From NCBI GenBank assembly GCA_026928325.1, contig JAIXKS010000032.1, positions 1 to 64,000 on the forward strand: a stretch of 64,000 nt of DNA, given 5' to 3'. The notes below the pieces were generated by a model that was not told the DNA's origin, did no database searches, and saw only the letters and a list, made by a program, of their open reading frames with translations. The translations under genes and the position numbers were made by a program. Every line of letters begins with the position of its first letter. Position 1 is the stretch's first letter. Positions 1-10,630 of this stretch are shown here, piece after piece. The DNA comes from Chitinophagales bacterium (lineage in GTDB: Bacteria > Bacteroidota > Bacteroidia > Chitinophagales > Saprospiraceae).

Positions 1-3000
1 CGTCTTTGCTTACAATCAGGCTGATGGTCTTTGTTCCTGGGTTCGTCCACGTTACATTGTGTGGTCCTGCTCCATTGTAACTTCCTATCACGTCTGGTCC
101 AAAATTCCATGTATATACTGCTCCTGTCGTTCCTCCCGTGTACGTTACCGTTACCGGATCGAGTACACATCCTCCAGGACTTACCGTAAAGGCGGAGGAT
201 GGCGTTTCATTCACTACTACTACTCGCGATGCTGTCTGCTGGCAGCGGTTGTTATCCCATGATAACGTATATACTATCGTATGTCGTCCTGCTCCTAAGG
301 CTGCTGGATCAAAGACTGTCGCTGCTGTTCCATTGACCGTAAACACACCTACACTTCCTGGGATTTCTATGTCTATCGTGATTAGATTTTTATCTAAAGT
401 GATAGGACTACCCGGTAAACAGATTGGTGCTATTTCATTGATTTTTATGTCCGGCAATTGACCACAATCTTGTGCCGTACATTCATGTGGTAACGACGTA
501 ACGTTTCCGCATGGTCCTGGGACGATTGCTGTTACTTCGATCACTACCGTTGCTCCTAAATCTAACCCCGTCACTACGTACTCGTTTTCGCCCGGTGTTT
601 TCGTTCCACTCACGCCGCTTGGGCTGATTACTGTTACGATATAATCCGTCGCTCCTACTACTGACGTCCATTCGAAGGTTACACTACTTGACGTTCCGCC
701 GGCACAACTAATCACTGGTGGTGCTGGTAATTCCTTCACTTCGATCTGCTTCGTTATTGGTTCGCCCTGACAGCCATTTTCCGTTACCGTCAAAGTCACA
801 TTTTTTATACCAGTCGTTGACCAGCTTACTATATGTGGACCCGGACCGTTGTTTACAGGATCTTCTGGGTTTCCTCCATCAAAATTCCAGTTGTATATCA
901 CCGGTGTCGCCGTATGCGTACTCGTCGCTACAATCGCTGTTCCGTTGTCTTTACATACTTCTAATGCCATGCTGAAATCAGGTGGGATTTGATCGATGTA
1001 TTCTACAGGTAAGCAGGTCTCCGGACCATCGCCACATAGGTTTCTGGCTTTGACACAGATATTACCGCCGATTGGGCCATTCCATCGCACTACAATCGTT
1101 CCTGTACTGTCATCTTGCAATTTCGTCGCTGTACTTGGCACTGTCCATAAATAGATTAAATCCGGATTTGGATCTACTACACTATATGTCGCTTCAGGAT
1201 CACTTTCACATATCTTTTGTGGCCAATTATCAGCTACCGGTGCTTTCGGCAAGCGACTCGTCAAGTCCACTTTATGTGGGAACGTGAACGAACAGCCTGT
1301 TCCGTATTTATACACGATGATTTCTAATGTGTAATTGCCTTCGCCGACCACTTCTATGGTTTTTCCATCGCCATCATTGTCTGGAATTATATTGCCATTG
1401 CTATCTCGCCAGATATACACCAACGAGTCGCGATCCATATTCAAATACGCTATTCCCATCGTAAACGTCAGTTTCACTCCGCCTTCTATACATTCATCAC
1501 TGATCTTTCCTCCCATTTCCAGCACTCGTGCGGTTAGACTGATCAACGAATCACAGCCGTTCTTCGTCGTTAATCCTTCTAGCTTCGTGAGGTAATCATC
1601 GATGTTCTCTTCGATGATGATTCCATTGTAATCGAATGGTACCGCTCCGATACAGACCGCAATCGAATCCTTACCGGTTCCTGTCTTCGCTTCCGTTATA
1701 CGCATCTGCTGTAAATACTGACACCCACACTCATTCGTATAATAACTTGAATAATCCCAATTACCAGCACGAACCAAGGCTAACGTAACTTCTCCACCGG
1801 ACCATGTCCATGGATTCCCGTGTTTATCCAATAATTCCTTACCGTCTTCGTCATACGCTATGGAAAATGGAAAATCTCCCGTACATATTTCAAATTCTAT
1901 ATAGTCATCCTCGATCGGGATAAAGGTGAATTCCTCGCAATAAGGATCTCCAAATTGGCTACATGGGTGATATGGCGTTACACAAACCTCATAGGTTCCT
2001 TCTTGATAAAATACATAATCTATTGTCAAGCCTTCTGGGCCTTCTTTCACATAACTCAATACAGATCCGTCTGGATTTGTTATGTCCCAATAATATACTG
2101 CACCCGAAATTTCCTCTACCGGTGGTAAGGAAGTTGGGTCTCCTGTTGCCGTTACCGTTACAGGATTATAAGAAGGGCATAAAGGATCACAGTTTAAATC
2201 TAAATCGATATCTATGATTGGTGGTACTTGACAATTGATCCATGTTCCCGTAACAAAGGCATAGTAACTACATACAGAACCAGAGAACCCGTCTATCCAG
2301 AATACGTAAGTTTTACACGGTGTCAAGATGGAAGAGTTAATTGTCACTGTTCCTGTATTGGCAGATCCGCTATACACCACACAAGGGCCACCCGGATCAC
2401 ATACTCCATCCAAAATACCATATTGCACTCCGGAACCTGCACAAGCAAAAATCGTAAAGTTGATATCGTAATTTCCTGATCCAGCTACAAACGCATAAAA
2501 GGATGTGTTATGAAACCCCCATCCACCATTACCACACATAGTTTGACCCAGCCAAGGTCCATAGCCCGAAGGATTTTGTCCACAAGGCCATTCTTGAATC
2601 ACCCGAAGGTCACACAATGGATTCTCTAAAGCCGTCTCACAGATATTGTCAACAGAATACGGATTTGAGGTACAATCCGGAGGTGGACATGGAAATAATA
2701 CGGGGTCTAATACAGTAGAACATGGATCTAACTCTACACATTCAGCTACACCCGAATCACAAGAAACCTCTCCATCTGGATCTATAAAGATAAGAAATTT
2801 CGTAGGTGGAGGGCCTGGTAATAATCCCTCAAAAGAATAATTCCCATCATCATCTGATGTTACAGTTATTGGTGATTGGGTCTTATCACAATCAGGATAG
2901 GCTAAAATTGTTACCCCACCCAATGGAATATCAGTACCCGAATCCCATATACCATTACTATTCAAATCCACAAATACATTGCCTGTTATTGGTGGTGCAT

Positions 3001-5587
3001 CAAATTCAGGGATTATTAACAGACTATAATTGCCTTCTTCATTTTCAGATGAACTCAATGTTATATACACTACACTTCCTGGTTCAGGGCAATCCAATAC
3101 TGTACCTCCTTCTTCACAATCTCCTCCACCACATGAACCGCTCGCACTAACATAAAAGCCTGCTCCACGCAATATTAATCTTGACAATCCTTCCGGTGGT
3201 ACTCTATAGGTAAAAAATACGGCCGATTCATTATTAGGTGCTCCACATGAACCACCTGTTCGGGCACATACATTACTACCCGTCACTTGGATCGGATCAA
3301 AGCCCGTTCCTACATCAAAGGCACTTCCACATTCATCATTCGGTGGCCCAAAATTGACAAACACGATGATATCGTCTTCTCCTGTACAGCCGTTCACATC
3401 CGTTACCGTAACCCGCCACTGACCGTGGTGTTGTGCCGGATCTACCGTTACATTAATCGGATTCCCTGTCATCGTTCCTCCTCCAGGCAACATCCATTCA
3501 TATGTATATGGTCCCGTACCTACTCCTACCGTCGCATCTAATTCCATTTCTTCTCCCTCGCAGATATCAAAATCTGCTCCGGAACCTTCAAACTGTATCT
3601 CTACTGGATCCGGCGGATCATGAACCACTATGTCAAACATGATCATCTTCTTACATCCATTGTTATTCCCTTCTAAGATATAGGTTCCATCAAAGGTATT
3701 GTCGATGTTCGTTATCATCAATGGATTTCCTTGTATGACCGTCCCATCCGGCAACGTCCACTCAAACTCAGTATTCGGATCCGCATCAGTTCCCGTTAAC
3801 GTCAAATCGTCGCCAGAACACAAAATTCCATCATCGTTATTCAATCCACTCTGCTCGCTTATCGTGTACATAGGATCTGGCAACGCAAAAACTTCTACAT
3901 CTATCTCTTCAGTATCCGTACAGCCGTTTACATCTGTTACCGTTACCGTATAGGTATGTAATCCCACTGCAGGTGATACAACAATCGAATTCGTAAGCTC
4001 ACCCGTACTCCACTCATAGGATACTCCTCCACTCGCTACCAACGTCGCATCATCCATCTCACAGATTAAACCGTCGTCGTCAAACTCTGCACTCATATCA
4101 TACACATCTATCACCGGTAGCGGCAAATCAAATACCTCTACCATTACTTCACTCGACTTCGTACACCCATTTACATCCGTTACCGTTACCGTAAACGTAT
4201 GCTGCCCTACGGTCGGATATTCTATTATCACATCGGACGTCGGACCGTGATCCCATTCATAACTTACTCCACCTATCGCCGTTAACGTCAATGGATCGTC
4301 TAAACACAGATTTCCATCGTTATTTACCAAGCCACTCGTCTCTGTGATCGTGATGGATGCCGTCGCTTCCGGATATACCGTTACGATTACCTCTTCACTA
4401 TCTGTACATCCATTGACGTCCGTAACGGTCACCGTAAACGTATAACTGCCCACTCCTAGCGAGGGACTTATTGCATCTGTCGTCGCTCCTGTATTCCACA
4501 AATACGTATCGCCTCCGACGCCCGTCAATGTAATCACGTCATTTTCACAGATTTCTCCATCATTATCCGAATTTCCACTCATCTCATCGATATCTATCTG
4601 CGCTATTGGCAAGGCATGGACGACTACTTCTTGATCTACTACATCTTCACAGCCGTTCACATCTGTTACCGTTACAAAATAGGTCGTCGTTACTGTTGGA
4701 CTTTCTGTTATACTCGCATTTGTTGCTCCCGTGCTCCACATATAACTCGTTCCTCCTGAGGCTGTCAACGTTACATTGTCACCTTCACAGATCTCACTGT
4801 CGTCATTCGTATGTCCACTCGTCTCTGCAACTGATATACTGCCCACTGGCAATGGATTGACTGTTACTACTACACTGGACGATGAGGTACATCCATTTGA
4901 ATCTGTTATCGTTACCGTATAGGTTCCACCATCCGCTACCGTCACATTCGTCAGTACCAAATCCTGATCTGAACTCCCGTCTGACCATAAATATGTATCT
5001 ATAAATGACGGTGGGTCGATATTGTCATTCGCTGTCAACGTGATATCATCGCCTTCACATACGATACCGTCGTTCGCTGTCAATCCTCCCATGTCCGTGA
5101 AACTTATCGTCACGTTATTCGAGTAGCCGGTACCCGTTATCGTAAAGTCGCCAGGCGTTCCAACCATGCTAAATACACGAATCAGATACGTGCCGGAAGA
5201 ACAATGGGGCGCCGGTATCGGCGTCGGATTGGCACAACTCTGTATTATCTCGAATTCGATATCAGGGTCTCCCGTAAAATTAATATCCGGGTGTAATCCG
5301 CCGCCTACCGTAAAGCTATAATACAAATCGCCTCCTGTATAACTACCCATTATTCCGGTTCCATTCACCAGAGTCGTCGGATTATTACAATCTGTACTGA
5401 AAAATGATGACATCGACAAATCATAGCTTAACTGCTGACGTGCCTGCTTCGATGTTCCTTCTTGAATTATACACAACTCTAAGGACATAGGACGCATTTC
5501 TACACCCTTGATATGCACCGATCCCCATAACACACAACTCAACGTCATTAAAATCGTGGTAACTAAATAAGATAAATACCTATTCAT
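1..5587 (-). CDS. Giant secreted repeat adhesin, N-terminal part (cut by window edge)
   Basis: The frame is open from ATG at 5587 to the left edge (about 1,862 codons, no stop), so the C-terminus lies outside. Residues 1-24 are a signal peptide (MNRYLSYLVTTILMTLSCVLWG). From about residue 165 to 640 there are Ig-like repeats of roughly 80 residues, each carrying a variant of VTVTDVNGC and of ICEGDxxTLTA; their DNA copies sit near 4910, 4670, 4430, 4180 and 3945, with another at about 3405. Around residues 864-940 is an SdrD B/Cna-B-like domain (VFVDLNSNGIWDSGTD). Near residues 1560-1600 and 1820-1855 are PKD-like modules (YNWNFDGG, YTWNFGPD). Architecture of this kind is known from T9SS-exported SprB-like or CHU_C-tailed proteins; a gliding-type C-terminal sorting domain beyond the edge is inferred. 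Probable role is surface adhesion or gliding. All short frames on the other strand here are shadows. Confidence 0.88.
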   Translation of the reverse strand, partial: MNRYLSYLVTTILMTLSCVLWGSVHIKGVEMRPMSLELCIIQEGTSKQARQQLSYDLSMSSFFSTDCNNPTTLVNGTGIMGSYTGGDLYYSFTVGGGLHPDINFTGDPDIEFEIIQSCANPTPIPAPHCSSGTYLIRVFSMVGTPGDFTITGTGYSNNVTISFTDMGGLTANDGIVCEGDDITLTANDNIDPPSFIDTYLWSDGSSDQDLVLTNVTVADGGTYTVTITDSNGCTSSSSVVVTVNPLPVGSISVAETSGHTNDDSEICEGDNVTLTASGGTSYMWSTGATNASITESPTVTTTYFVTVTDVNGCEDVVDQEVVVHALPIAQIDIDEMSGNSDNDGEICENDVITLTGVGGDTYLWNTGATTDAISPSLGVGSYTFTVTVTDVNGCTDSEEVIVTVYPEATASITITETSGLVNNDGNLCLDDPLTLTAIGGVSYEWDHGPTSDVIIEYPTVGQHTFTVTVTDVNGCTKSSEVMVEVFDLPLPVIDVYDMSAEFDDDGLICEMDDATLVASGGVSYEWSTGELTNSIVVSPAVGLHTYTVTVTDVNGCTDTEEIDVEVFALPDPMYTISEQSGLNNDDGILCSGDDLTLTGTDADPNTEFEWTLPDGTVIQGNPLMITNIDNTFDGTYILEGNNNGCKKMIMFDIVVHDPPDPVEIQFEGSGADFDICEGEEMELDATVGVGTGPYTYEWMLPGGGTMTGNPINVTVDPAQHHGQWRVTVTDVNGCTGEDDIIVFVNFGPPNDECGSAFDVGTGFDPIQVTGSNVCARTGGSCGAPNNESAVFFTYRVPPEGLSRLILRGAGFYVSASGSCGGGDCEEGGTVLDCPEPGSVVYITLSSSENEEGNYSLLIIPEFDAPPITGNVFVDLNSNGIWDSGTDIPLGGVTILAYPDCDKTQSPITVTSDDDGNYSFEGLLPGPPPTKFLIFIDPDGEVSCDSGVAECVELDPCSTVLDPVLFPCPPPDCTSNPYSVDNICETALENPLCDLRVIQEWPCGQNPSGYGPWLGQTMCGNGGWGFHNTSFYAFVAGSGNYDINFTIFACAGSGVQYGILDGVCDPGGPCVVYSGSANTGTVTINSSILTPCKTYVFWIDGFSGSVCSYYAFVTGTWINCQVPPIIDIDLDLNCDPLCPSYNPVTVTATGDPTSLPPVEEISGAVYYWDITNPDGSVLSYVKEGPEGLTIDYVFYQEGTYEVCVTPYHPCSQFGDPYCEEFTFIPIEDDYIEFEICTGDFPFSIAYDEDGKELLDKHGNPWTWSGGEVTLALVRAGNWDYSSYYTNECGCQYLQQMRITEAKTGTGKDSIAVCIGAVPFDYNGIIIEENIDDYLTKLEGLTTKNGCDSLISLTARVLEMGGKISDECIEGGVKLTFTMGIAYLNMDRDSLVYIWRDSNGNIIPDNDGDGKTIEVVGEGNYTLEIIVYKYGTGCSFTFPHKVDLTSRLPKAPVADNWPQKICESDPEATYSVVDPNPDLIYLWTVPSTATKLQDDSTGTIVVRWNGPIGGNICVKARNLCGDGPETCLPVEYIDQIPPDFSMALEVCKDNGTAIVATSTHTATPVIYNWNFDGGNPEDPVNNGPGPHIVSWSTTGIKNVTLTVTENGCQGEPITKQIEVKELPAPPVISCAGGTSSSVTFEWTSVVGATDYIVTVISPSGVSGTKTPGENEYVVTGLDLGATVVIEVTAIVPGPCGNVTSLPHECTAQDCGQLPDIKINEIAPICLPGSPITLDKNLITIDIEIPGSVGVFTVNGTAATVFDPAALGAGRHTIVYTLSWDNNRCQQTASRVVVVNETPSSAFTVSPGGCVLDPVTVTYTGGTTGAVYTWNFGPDVIGSYNGAGPHNVTWTNPGTKTISLIVSKD

Positions 5588-6220
5588 ACGCTTTTTTGAA
5601 TTTGGTTTAATGATTACTTCAAGGAATTACTTCCTCATCTAAAATGTTCTCTTTTTATTCGTACGGTGGGAACCGCTTGCCTATTCGTCTCCTAAATTTA
5701 TCGTAAAGATATTAGTAAGATACAATTTATCAAACTTTCGTTGCCTTTTCATAACTTTTTTTTAAGTAGTGTTAAAAAACATAAATCTACATGGCGTCCA
5801 TTTCACAAAACGAAATAACAATTTAGCACAAATATTTCAATAATTATGAAATTAAATTGCAAAATAAAGTTTTAAATAAAATTTAATTTTTTTTACAACT
5901 ATTTTTTTTTAAGCCCATCCATTCCAAGAAACGCCCAAACACTAAGTCATAAACTCAAAATAGGGATTATTCATTAAAAAGCCTACAATTCATAACATTT
6001 CTTCAACGCTCTATGTGATAAAGGGACGTCTCAAACTATACGATTCATCTGCAATTTTGTTAAAATTTCACTAAAAACACAACCACAAAACTTCAACTTG
6101 ATATCGATTAAAATCGAATCATTCAATAAATTTTATTTTTTATTGAACCAAATCATGTTGAAAGCACTTTATAATGAGTGATTAATATTGATCATTAACC
6201 AAACAAAACATTTACTAATT
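5588..6220. other. Gene-free intergenic region
   Basis: About 630 very AT-rich bases between the divergent adhesin and BON-LysM genes. Apart from the candidate promoter at 5704-5734 and a small palindrome inside the adhesin 5' UTR (CGGT-ggga-ACCG near 5662-5673), I see no gene or RNA that I can support. Confidence 0.6.
5704..5734 (-). promoter_or_regulatory. Candidate promoter of the giant adhesin gene
   Basis: On the minus strand TTTG (5734-5731) is followed after 19 nt by TATCTTTA (5711-5704), seven of eight matches to the Bacteroidota -7 box TAnnTTTG at the expected spacing. It would give a 5' UTR of about 110 nt before ATG 5587. Confidence 0.5.
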
Positions 6221-6712
6221 ATGGGTTTATTTTCATTTTTAAAATCTGCAGGGTCCAAAATCTTAGGAACTAAAGCAGCAGAAAACGATGTTACTACTGC
6301 CGCAAATGCAGAAGCATTAAGAGAAGCTAATAACAACAGAAAAGCAGCTTCTTTAGCTACTGAAGTAGTTTCTCATGGAATCTATATCGAAAATCTAGAG
6401 ATAAAAGTAGATGATGATACTGCTACAGTTTACGGTCTCGTAAAGACTACTGCTGATAAAGAAAAGATCATCCTTATCCTTGGAAACGTTGAAGGTATTG
6501 CAAATGTAGATGACAGAGTGACTGTTACTGATCCAGAACCAGAAGCAACTTTTTACACTGTAGTAAAAGGTGATACGCTTTCTAAGATAGCAAAAGCGCA
6601 CTATGGTAATGCGATGAAGTATCCTGTTATTTTCGAAGCGAATAAGCCAATGTTGAAAGATCCAGATTTAATCTATCCTGGTCAAGTATTAAGAATACCA
6701 AAGATTGATTAA
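6221..6712 (+). CDS. BON and LysM domain protein (Kbp/YgaU-like)
   Basis: 163 residues starting MGLFSFLKSAG, like the N-terminus of E. coli Kbp (MGLFNFVKDAG). An upstream in-frame ATG at 6188 adds 11 residues without homology, so 6221 is preferred. A BON domain occupies about residues 45-105 (IEVxxDxxTVYGLVKT, then NVEGIANVDDRVTV), and a LysM domain the last ~50 residues (YTVVKGDTLSKIAKAHYGN to LIYPGQVLRIP). LysM binds peptidoglycan; the E. coli homologue binds potassium. There is no signal peptide, as in that homologue. A strong terminator follows at 6741. Confidence 0.9.
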   Translation: MGLFSFLKSAGSKILGTKAAENDVTTAANAEALREANNNRKAASLATEVVSHGIYIENLEIKVDDDTATVYGLVKTTADKEKIILILGNVEGIANVDDRVTVTDPEPEATFYTVVKGDTLSKIAKAHYGNAMKYPVIFEANKPMLKDPDLIYPGQVLRIPKID

Positions 6713-6740
6713 TCCGCAAGGAGAATCACCATTTAAAATA

Positions 6741-6772
6741 AAACAAAAGCTGCCAATTGGTAGCTTTTGTTT
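6741..6772 (+). terminator. Intrinsic terminator after the BON-LysM gene
   Basis: A 14-bp stem with one G-U pair (6741-6754 with 6759-6772) and loop AATT, ending in TTTTGTTT. It lies 28 nt after the stop codon. The A-rich 5' arm could also serve the opposite direction. Confidence 0.85.
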
Positions 6773-6826
6773 TAAGCACCCATGAACTAAACATCTTTTT
6801 ATTAAGTACGTATATTCGCTAGGCCA

Positions 6827-7111
6827 ATGTTCAAAAAATTAAAAGAAAAGTGGAATGTAGGTTGGTTACAATTTATTTTCATTTTTACTACCTTCGCCAT
6901 TGGAGGTAGCCTATGTGCACGCATTGGAAATTTAATTTTAACTTATTTTTTATCTGAATCCAGTATTTGGTATTGGATCATTTATTTACCATTAATAACC
7001 GTTCTTTGGCCTTTTTGTGTATTACTCATCAGTATTCCATTGGGACAATTCAAATTTTTTACTAATTATATCAAAAAAATGGGCATCAAAATGGGATTCT
7101 ACAAGGAATAA
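6827..7111 (+). CDS. Small inner-membrane protein, DUF6787-like
   Basis: 94 residues with two predicted membrane helices (about 14-43 and 48-71). The pattern WxVGWLQFIFIFTTFAIGGS, then WPFCVLLISIPLGQFKFFTNY, resembles a family of ~100-residue membrane proteins common in Bacteroidota that I know as DUF6787; the family name is from memory. Function is unknown. It stands alone between the upstream terminator and the 7232 gene. Confidence 0.75.
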   Translation: MFKKLKEKWNVGWLQFIFIFTTFAIGGSLCARIGNLILTYFLSESSIWYWIIYLPLITVLWPFCVLLISIPLGQFKFFTNYIKKMGIKMGFYKE

Positions 7112-7231
7112 GCGACAGTTGTCTGTTTTTTTCTTTAAGCAACAACCATTTTATCACAATTATTACTATATCCTTATAAAAATAATGATTAAGTTTGCTG
7201 TAAAATTTAGCAATACTTCAAATCTAATCTT

Positions 7232-10200
7232 ATGAGGTTTATATCTTTCATTGGTCTTCTTCTGATTTGTTCCAATATATTTGGTCAAGACACAACATGG
7301 GTTCATTCATTACATTTCAACTCAAAAACAAGGGATACGCTGGTTCAGTTTCCTAACAAAAACCAAAATGATTACGAAAAAATATTGCTATACTATACGA
7401 TGCGCTGCAAAGGCGGCTTAGTATCAACCAGCACAGAGAGAAATAAAGGTTGTGGCGAATGGGATTATAGTTGCAACACCAGCATTATAGATTCTACCAA
7501 GTTAGATTCATTAAAAGCGATCCATCCGGATTACATTATCAGTGGACATGATTTACCATTTTTCCTTTATACAACCCTTCCTACGCATACCTATACAACT
7601 TATAATTTGCAAAGAACTAGACGCGCACCCAATAGTTCGTTTAATACTTTTACACCGGGTAATCAAAAAGGAGATTACATCTTTGCAGACAAAAATGCAG
7701 CTAAAGGCCAATATTACGTTTTATATCCACAAGAGCAACTCGTAGGCTTAAATAATGATAGACTATCCGGGATTGTCTTACATCACAACAATAGTGGGAA
7801 AATGGATTTCTTTAGGTTGCGAATCGCTGCCGCTGATTCAAAAGACATCAATGAGATTGATATTGCAACCCTCAATTTCACAGAAGTTGTCAAGAGTGAG
7901 ATACAATTTAACAATGATCAAAGTACTGAAGTGCCATTTTATACACCCTATCTATACAATGGGAAAGGCAGCATCGTGTTAGAAATCACCTATTCAGGTT
8001 CAAAAGATATCATAAACAATCTTGAAATCCTAGGAAGTACCAACGAAAATCCTACCTCAATAACCAACCTTTCAGACCACTACCTTTCATTAGGTGGTGT
8101 CGGAAGAGGTCAAGTTACTTCAAATGGATTATCTCAGATTTCAGACGCAATTACCATCGCATTTTGGGCAAAAGGCGACGAAAATAATCAGCCTAAAAAC
8201 AATTCCATCCTATACGCAATAGATAACAAAGGGAACAGACAGCTCAATGTACATCTTCCATGGTCTAATGGAAAAATATTTTGGGATTGCGGTGCCGTAG
8301 GTGGTGATTATGACCGAATCGAAAAAAGTGCCAATCCCGATGATTATAAAGGAAAATGGAACCACTGGGCATTTACAAAAAATACAGCTAGCGGTGAAAT
8401 GAAAATTTATCTCAATGGGAACCTTTGGTTTACTGGATCCAATAAAACAAAAGCCATTCAGATTGATCGGTTTTTTATCGGAGCTACCAATGAAAATACC
8501 AATCCTTACTTTGGTGATATAGATGATTTTACGGTTTGGAATACGGAATTAAGCCTACAAGAGATCCAACTTATCATGAGATCTCACCCTGAAGCGGCTA
8601 TTGCACAAAAAGACAATTTAGTGCTTTATCTCGATATGAATTCGCATCAAAATCAAAGTTTTGCAGATCTCTCTAAATTCAATGGGCAATTATCTTTTGA
8701 CAATCAGATATTTATATCTCCATTTAAAAGTACGGAATACTTTAAAAGCTTTAGATTATCAGAAGTCACTCCGGATATTGACTTCATGACAGGTAGCTTT
8801 ACCGTACAAAACGAAGCATATATGTGGACCGATTCTATTGAAAATCTACCGCATAAAGTCACGCCTTACTATGTTGAAAATGGTCGCATACAAGCAGGTG
8901 CTCCTTCTTATTATTGGGAAGCAACGCCACAGCTGGTTCTGAATGAGCAAGGAGAGGTCATCGACATGATAGAGGTTGATCTCGAAGATGTCCTAGAAAT
9001 TCAAGATCTTGTGTATTACAATTTTTATCCTGCCAAATATGAAATTATGTCCTTTGTCACTCCGTATGGCATTGGCCTCAATCTCGGGCCTAATGGAAAA
9101 ACATGGATATTTGATATCACAGATTTTCAGCCTATATTGCAAGACTCCAAAAGGCTCCTTATGGATCAAGGTGGAGAATATCAAGAAGAAATGGATATCC
9201 GTTTTGCCTTCGTTCATGGAACGCCTGCAAGAAATGTGCTAGACATTCAACAAGTATGGCCGGTACGGCAATACAACTATACCAACATCCTCAACAACAG
9301 TCAGTTAGAGCCAAGAACAATTGCAGTTTCTCCTGAGGTAAAATCTATAAAAACTAGAGTAGCCACGACCGGACATGGACAAGAAGGTGAATTTATATCG
9401 CGCATGCACTCCATCAATATCAACGGTGGCCCAACCGAATTTACCTGGCCTGTCTGGAAAGCGTGTTCAGAAAACCCTGTCTATCCTCAAGGAGGAACGT
9501 GGATTTATGATCGCGCAGGCTGGTGTCCGGGTGCGCCTACGGATTTACAAGAATTTGAAATCATGGACTTTGTACAAAACAAAAGTGAATTTACCATCGA
9601 TTACGGGCTTAATACTGCAACCGGAGATAGTCGGTATATAGTAAACACACAAGTAGTCAAATATGGTGCGATGAATTTTAACTTGGATGCCGCTCTTGAA
9701 CAAATCATCACACCATCACCTAATGTTGCCCATACACGAAAAAATCCGATTTGCTCCAATCCAATCATTGAATTTAAAAATAATGGTGCTACCGACATAC
9801 AAGAAGTCACCTTCTCTTATGGAATCAATGACGTAGCCACAAATACTTATACGTGGAAAGGCCAATTAAAACCATTGCAAAAGCAAACGATTGCTTTACC
9901 AGATATTCAAGTTGCAGCCTTTGTTGACGGAAAAACATTCTTTGTAGAAATCGCCGCCGTCAATAATCAACCGGATGAAAATAAGCAAAACAATCGGCTA
10001 ATTTCCGCTATTACTCCTGTGAGAAACTTCAATTCGGGTATTATCATTTCTATTTTGACCAATGGAGCACCGCACGAAACCAAATGGACGCTTAAAGATG
10101 CAAATGGTACTATCATCAAGTCAAGCCGAGCCAATATGCAAGCATTTACAGTATATAATGATACAATTCCCAATCTCAATGGTTGCTATCAATTACAATT

Positions 10201-10630
10201 TACAGATAGCGATCACGATGGAATATCTTGGTGGGCGAATAGCGATGGAAATGGCTACATCCGAGCCAAAGGTTTAACCGGCGGTTGGCTTGAGTTTCAG
10301 CCTGATTTTGGTGGAGAATATACCTTTAATTTTACATGCGGGGATTTAACATCAGTAAAAGACGCATCCAACCAAGAAAATATTGAAATATCTGTTGCTC
10401 CGAGCATCACAAATGACTTTTCTAAATTAAGTTTAGTTGGATTAAGTGGCGAAATCCTAGTAGAGGTTCATAACAGCAATGGAAGGTTGATCCAAAAAGA
10501 AGTGTTGTATCTATTTGATGGCGATATCCATGATACTTTCGTAGATCTTTCCAATCAATCGTCAGGACCTTACTTTATCACTGTGAAACATCAAAGTATC
10601 ATTAAAACGCTGAAAATCATAAAAATATAA
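7232..10630 (+). CDS. PNGase F-like secreted protein with LamG insertion and T9SS-type tail
   Basis: 1,132 residues. Signal peptide at 1-19 (…SNIFGQ). Residues 74-81 (CGEWDYSC) match the N-terminal half of peptide-N-glycosidase F-like proteins. Residues ~285-465 are a LamG/concanavalin-like jelly roll (ITIAFWAKGD, WNHWAFTKN, FFIGATNENT, IDDFTVWNTEL). The PNGase F-type C-terminal half follows at ~600-830 (AFVHGTPARNVLDIQQVW; later NPVYPQGGTWIYDRAGWCPG). The last ~90 residues resemble a T9SS sorting domain, though without the usual PNP motif. Known family members remove N-glycans from glycoproteins; activity here is inferred and the catalytic residues were not verified. A -7 box TAAGTTTG lies at 7190-7197, about 35 nt before the ATG. 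Confidence 0.85.
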   Translation: MRFISFIGLLLICSNIFGQDTTWVHSLHFNSKTRDTLVQFPNKNQNDYEKILLYYTMRCKGGLVSTSTERNKGCGEWDYSCNTSIIDSTKLDSLKAIHPDYIISGHDLPFFLYTTLPTHTYTTYNLQRTRRAPNSSFNTFTPGNQKGDYIFADKNAAKGQYYVLYPQEQLVGLNNDRLSGIVLHHNNSGKMDFFRLRIAAADSKDINEIDIATLNFTEVVKSEIQFNNDQSTEVPFYTPYLYNGKGSIVLEITYSGSKDIINNLEILGSTNENPTSITNLSDHYLSLGGVGRGQVTSNGLSQISDAITIAFWAKGDENNQPKNNSILYAIDNKGNRQLNVHLPWSNGKIFWDCGAVGGDYDRIEKSANPDDYKGKWNHWAFTKNTASGEMKIYLNGNLWFTGSNKTKAIQIDRFFIGATNENTNPYFGDIDDFTVWNTELSLQEIQLIMRSHPEAAIAQKDNLVLYLDMNSHQNQSFADLSKFNGQLSFDNQIFISPFKSTEYFKSFRLSEVTPDIDFMTGSFTVQNEAYMWTDSIENLPHKVTPYYVENGRIQAGAPSYYWEATPQLVLNEQGEVIDMIEVDLEDVLEIQDLVYYNFYPAKYEIMSFVTPYGIGLNLGPNGKTWIFDITDFQPILQDSKRLLMDQGGEYQEEMDIRFAFVHGTPARNVLDIQQVWPVRQYNYTNILNNSQLEPRTIAVSPEVKSIKTRVATTGHGQEGEFISRMHSININGGPTEFTWPVWKACSENPVYPQGGTWIYDRAGWCPGAPTDLQEFEIMDFVQNKSEFTIDYGLNTATGDSRYIVNTQVVKYGAMNFNLDAALEQIITPSPNVAHTRKNPICSNPIIEFKNNGATDIQEVTFSYGINDVATNTYTWKGQLKPLQKQTIALPDIQVAAFVDGKTFFVEIAAVNNQPDENKQNNRLISAITPVRNFNSGIIISILTNGAPHETKWTLKDANGTIIKSSRANMQAFTVYNDTIPNLNGCYQLQFTDSDHDGISWWANSDGNGYIRAKGLTGGWLEFQPDFGGEYTFNFTCGDLTSVKDASNQENIEISVAPSITNDFSKLSLVGLSGEILVEVHNSNGRLIQKEVLYLFDGDIHDTFVDLSNQSSGPYFITVKHQSIIKTLKIIKI

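Noticed and set aside
3900..4960. Regularly spaced repeats, considered as a CRISPR-like array
   Set aside because: The repeats are about 240 bp apart, translate in frame into Ig-like units and have no spacer structure.
59..5000. Many short frames on the plus strand, and a few on the minus strand, in the first 5 kb
   Set aside because: They overlap the continuous minus-strand adhesin frame, are low-complexity in composition and lack domain patterns.
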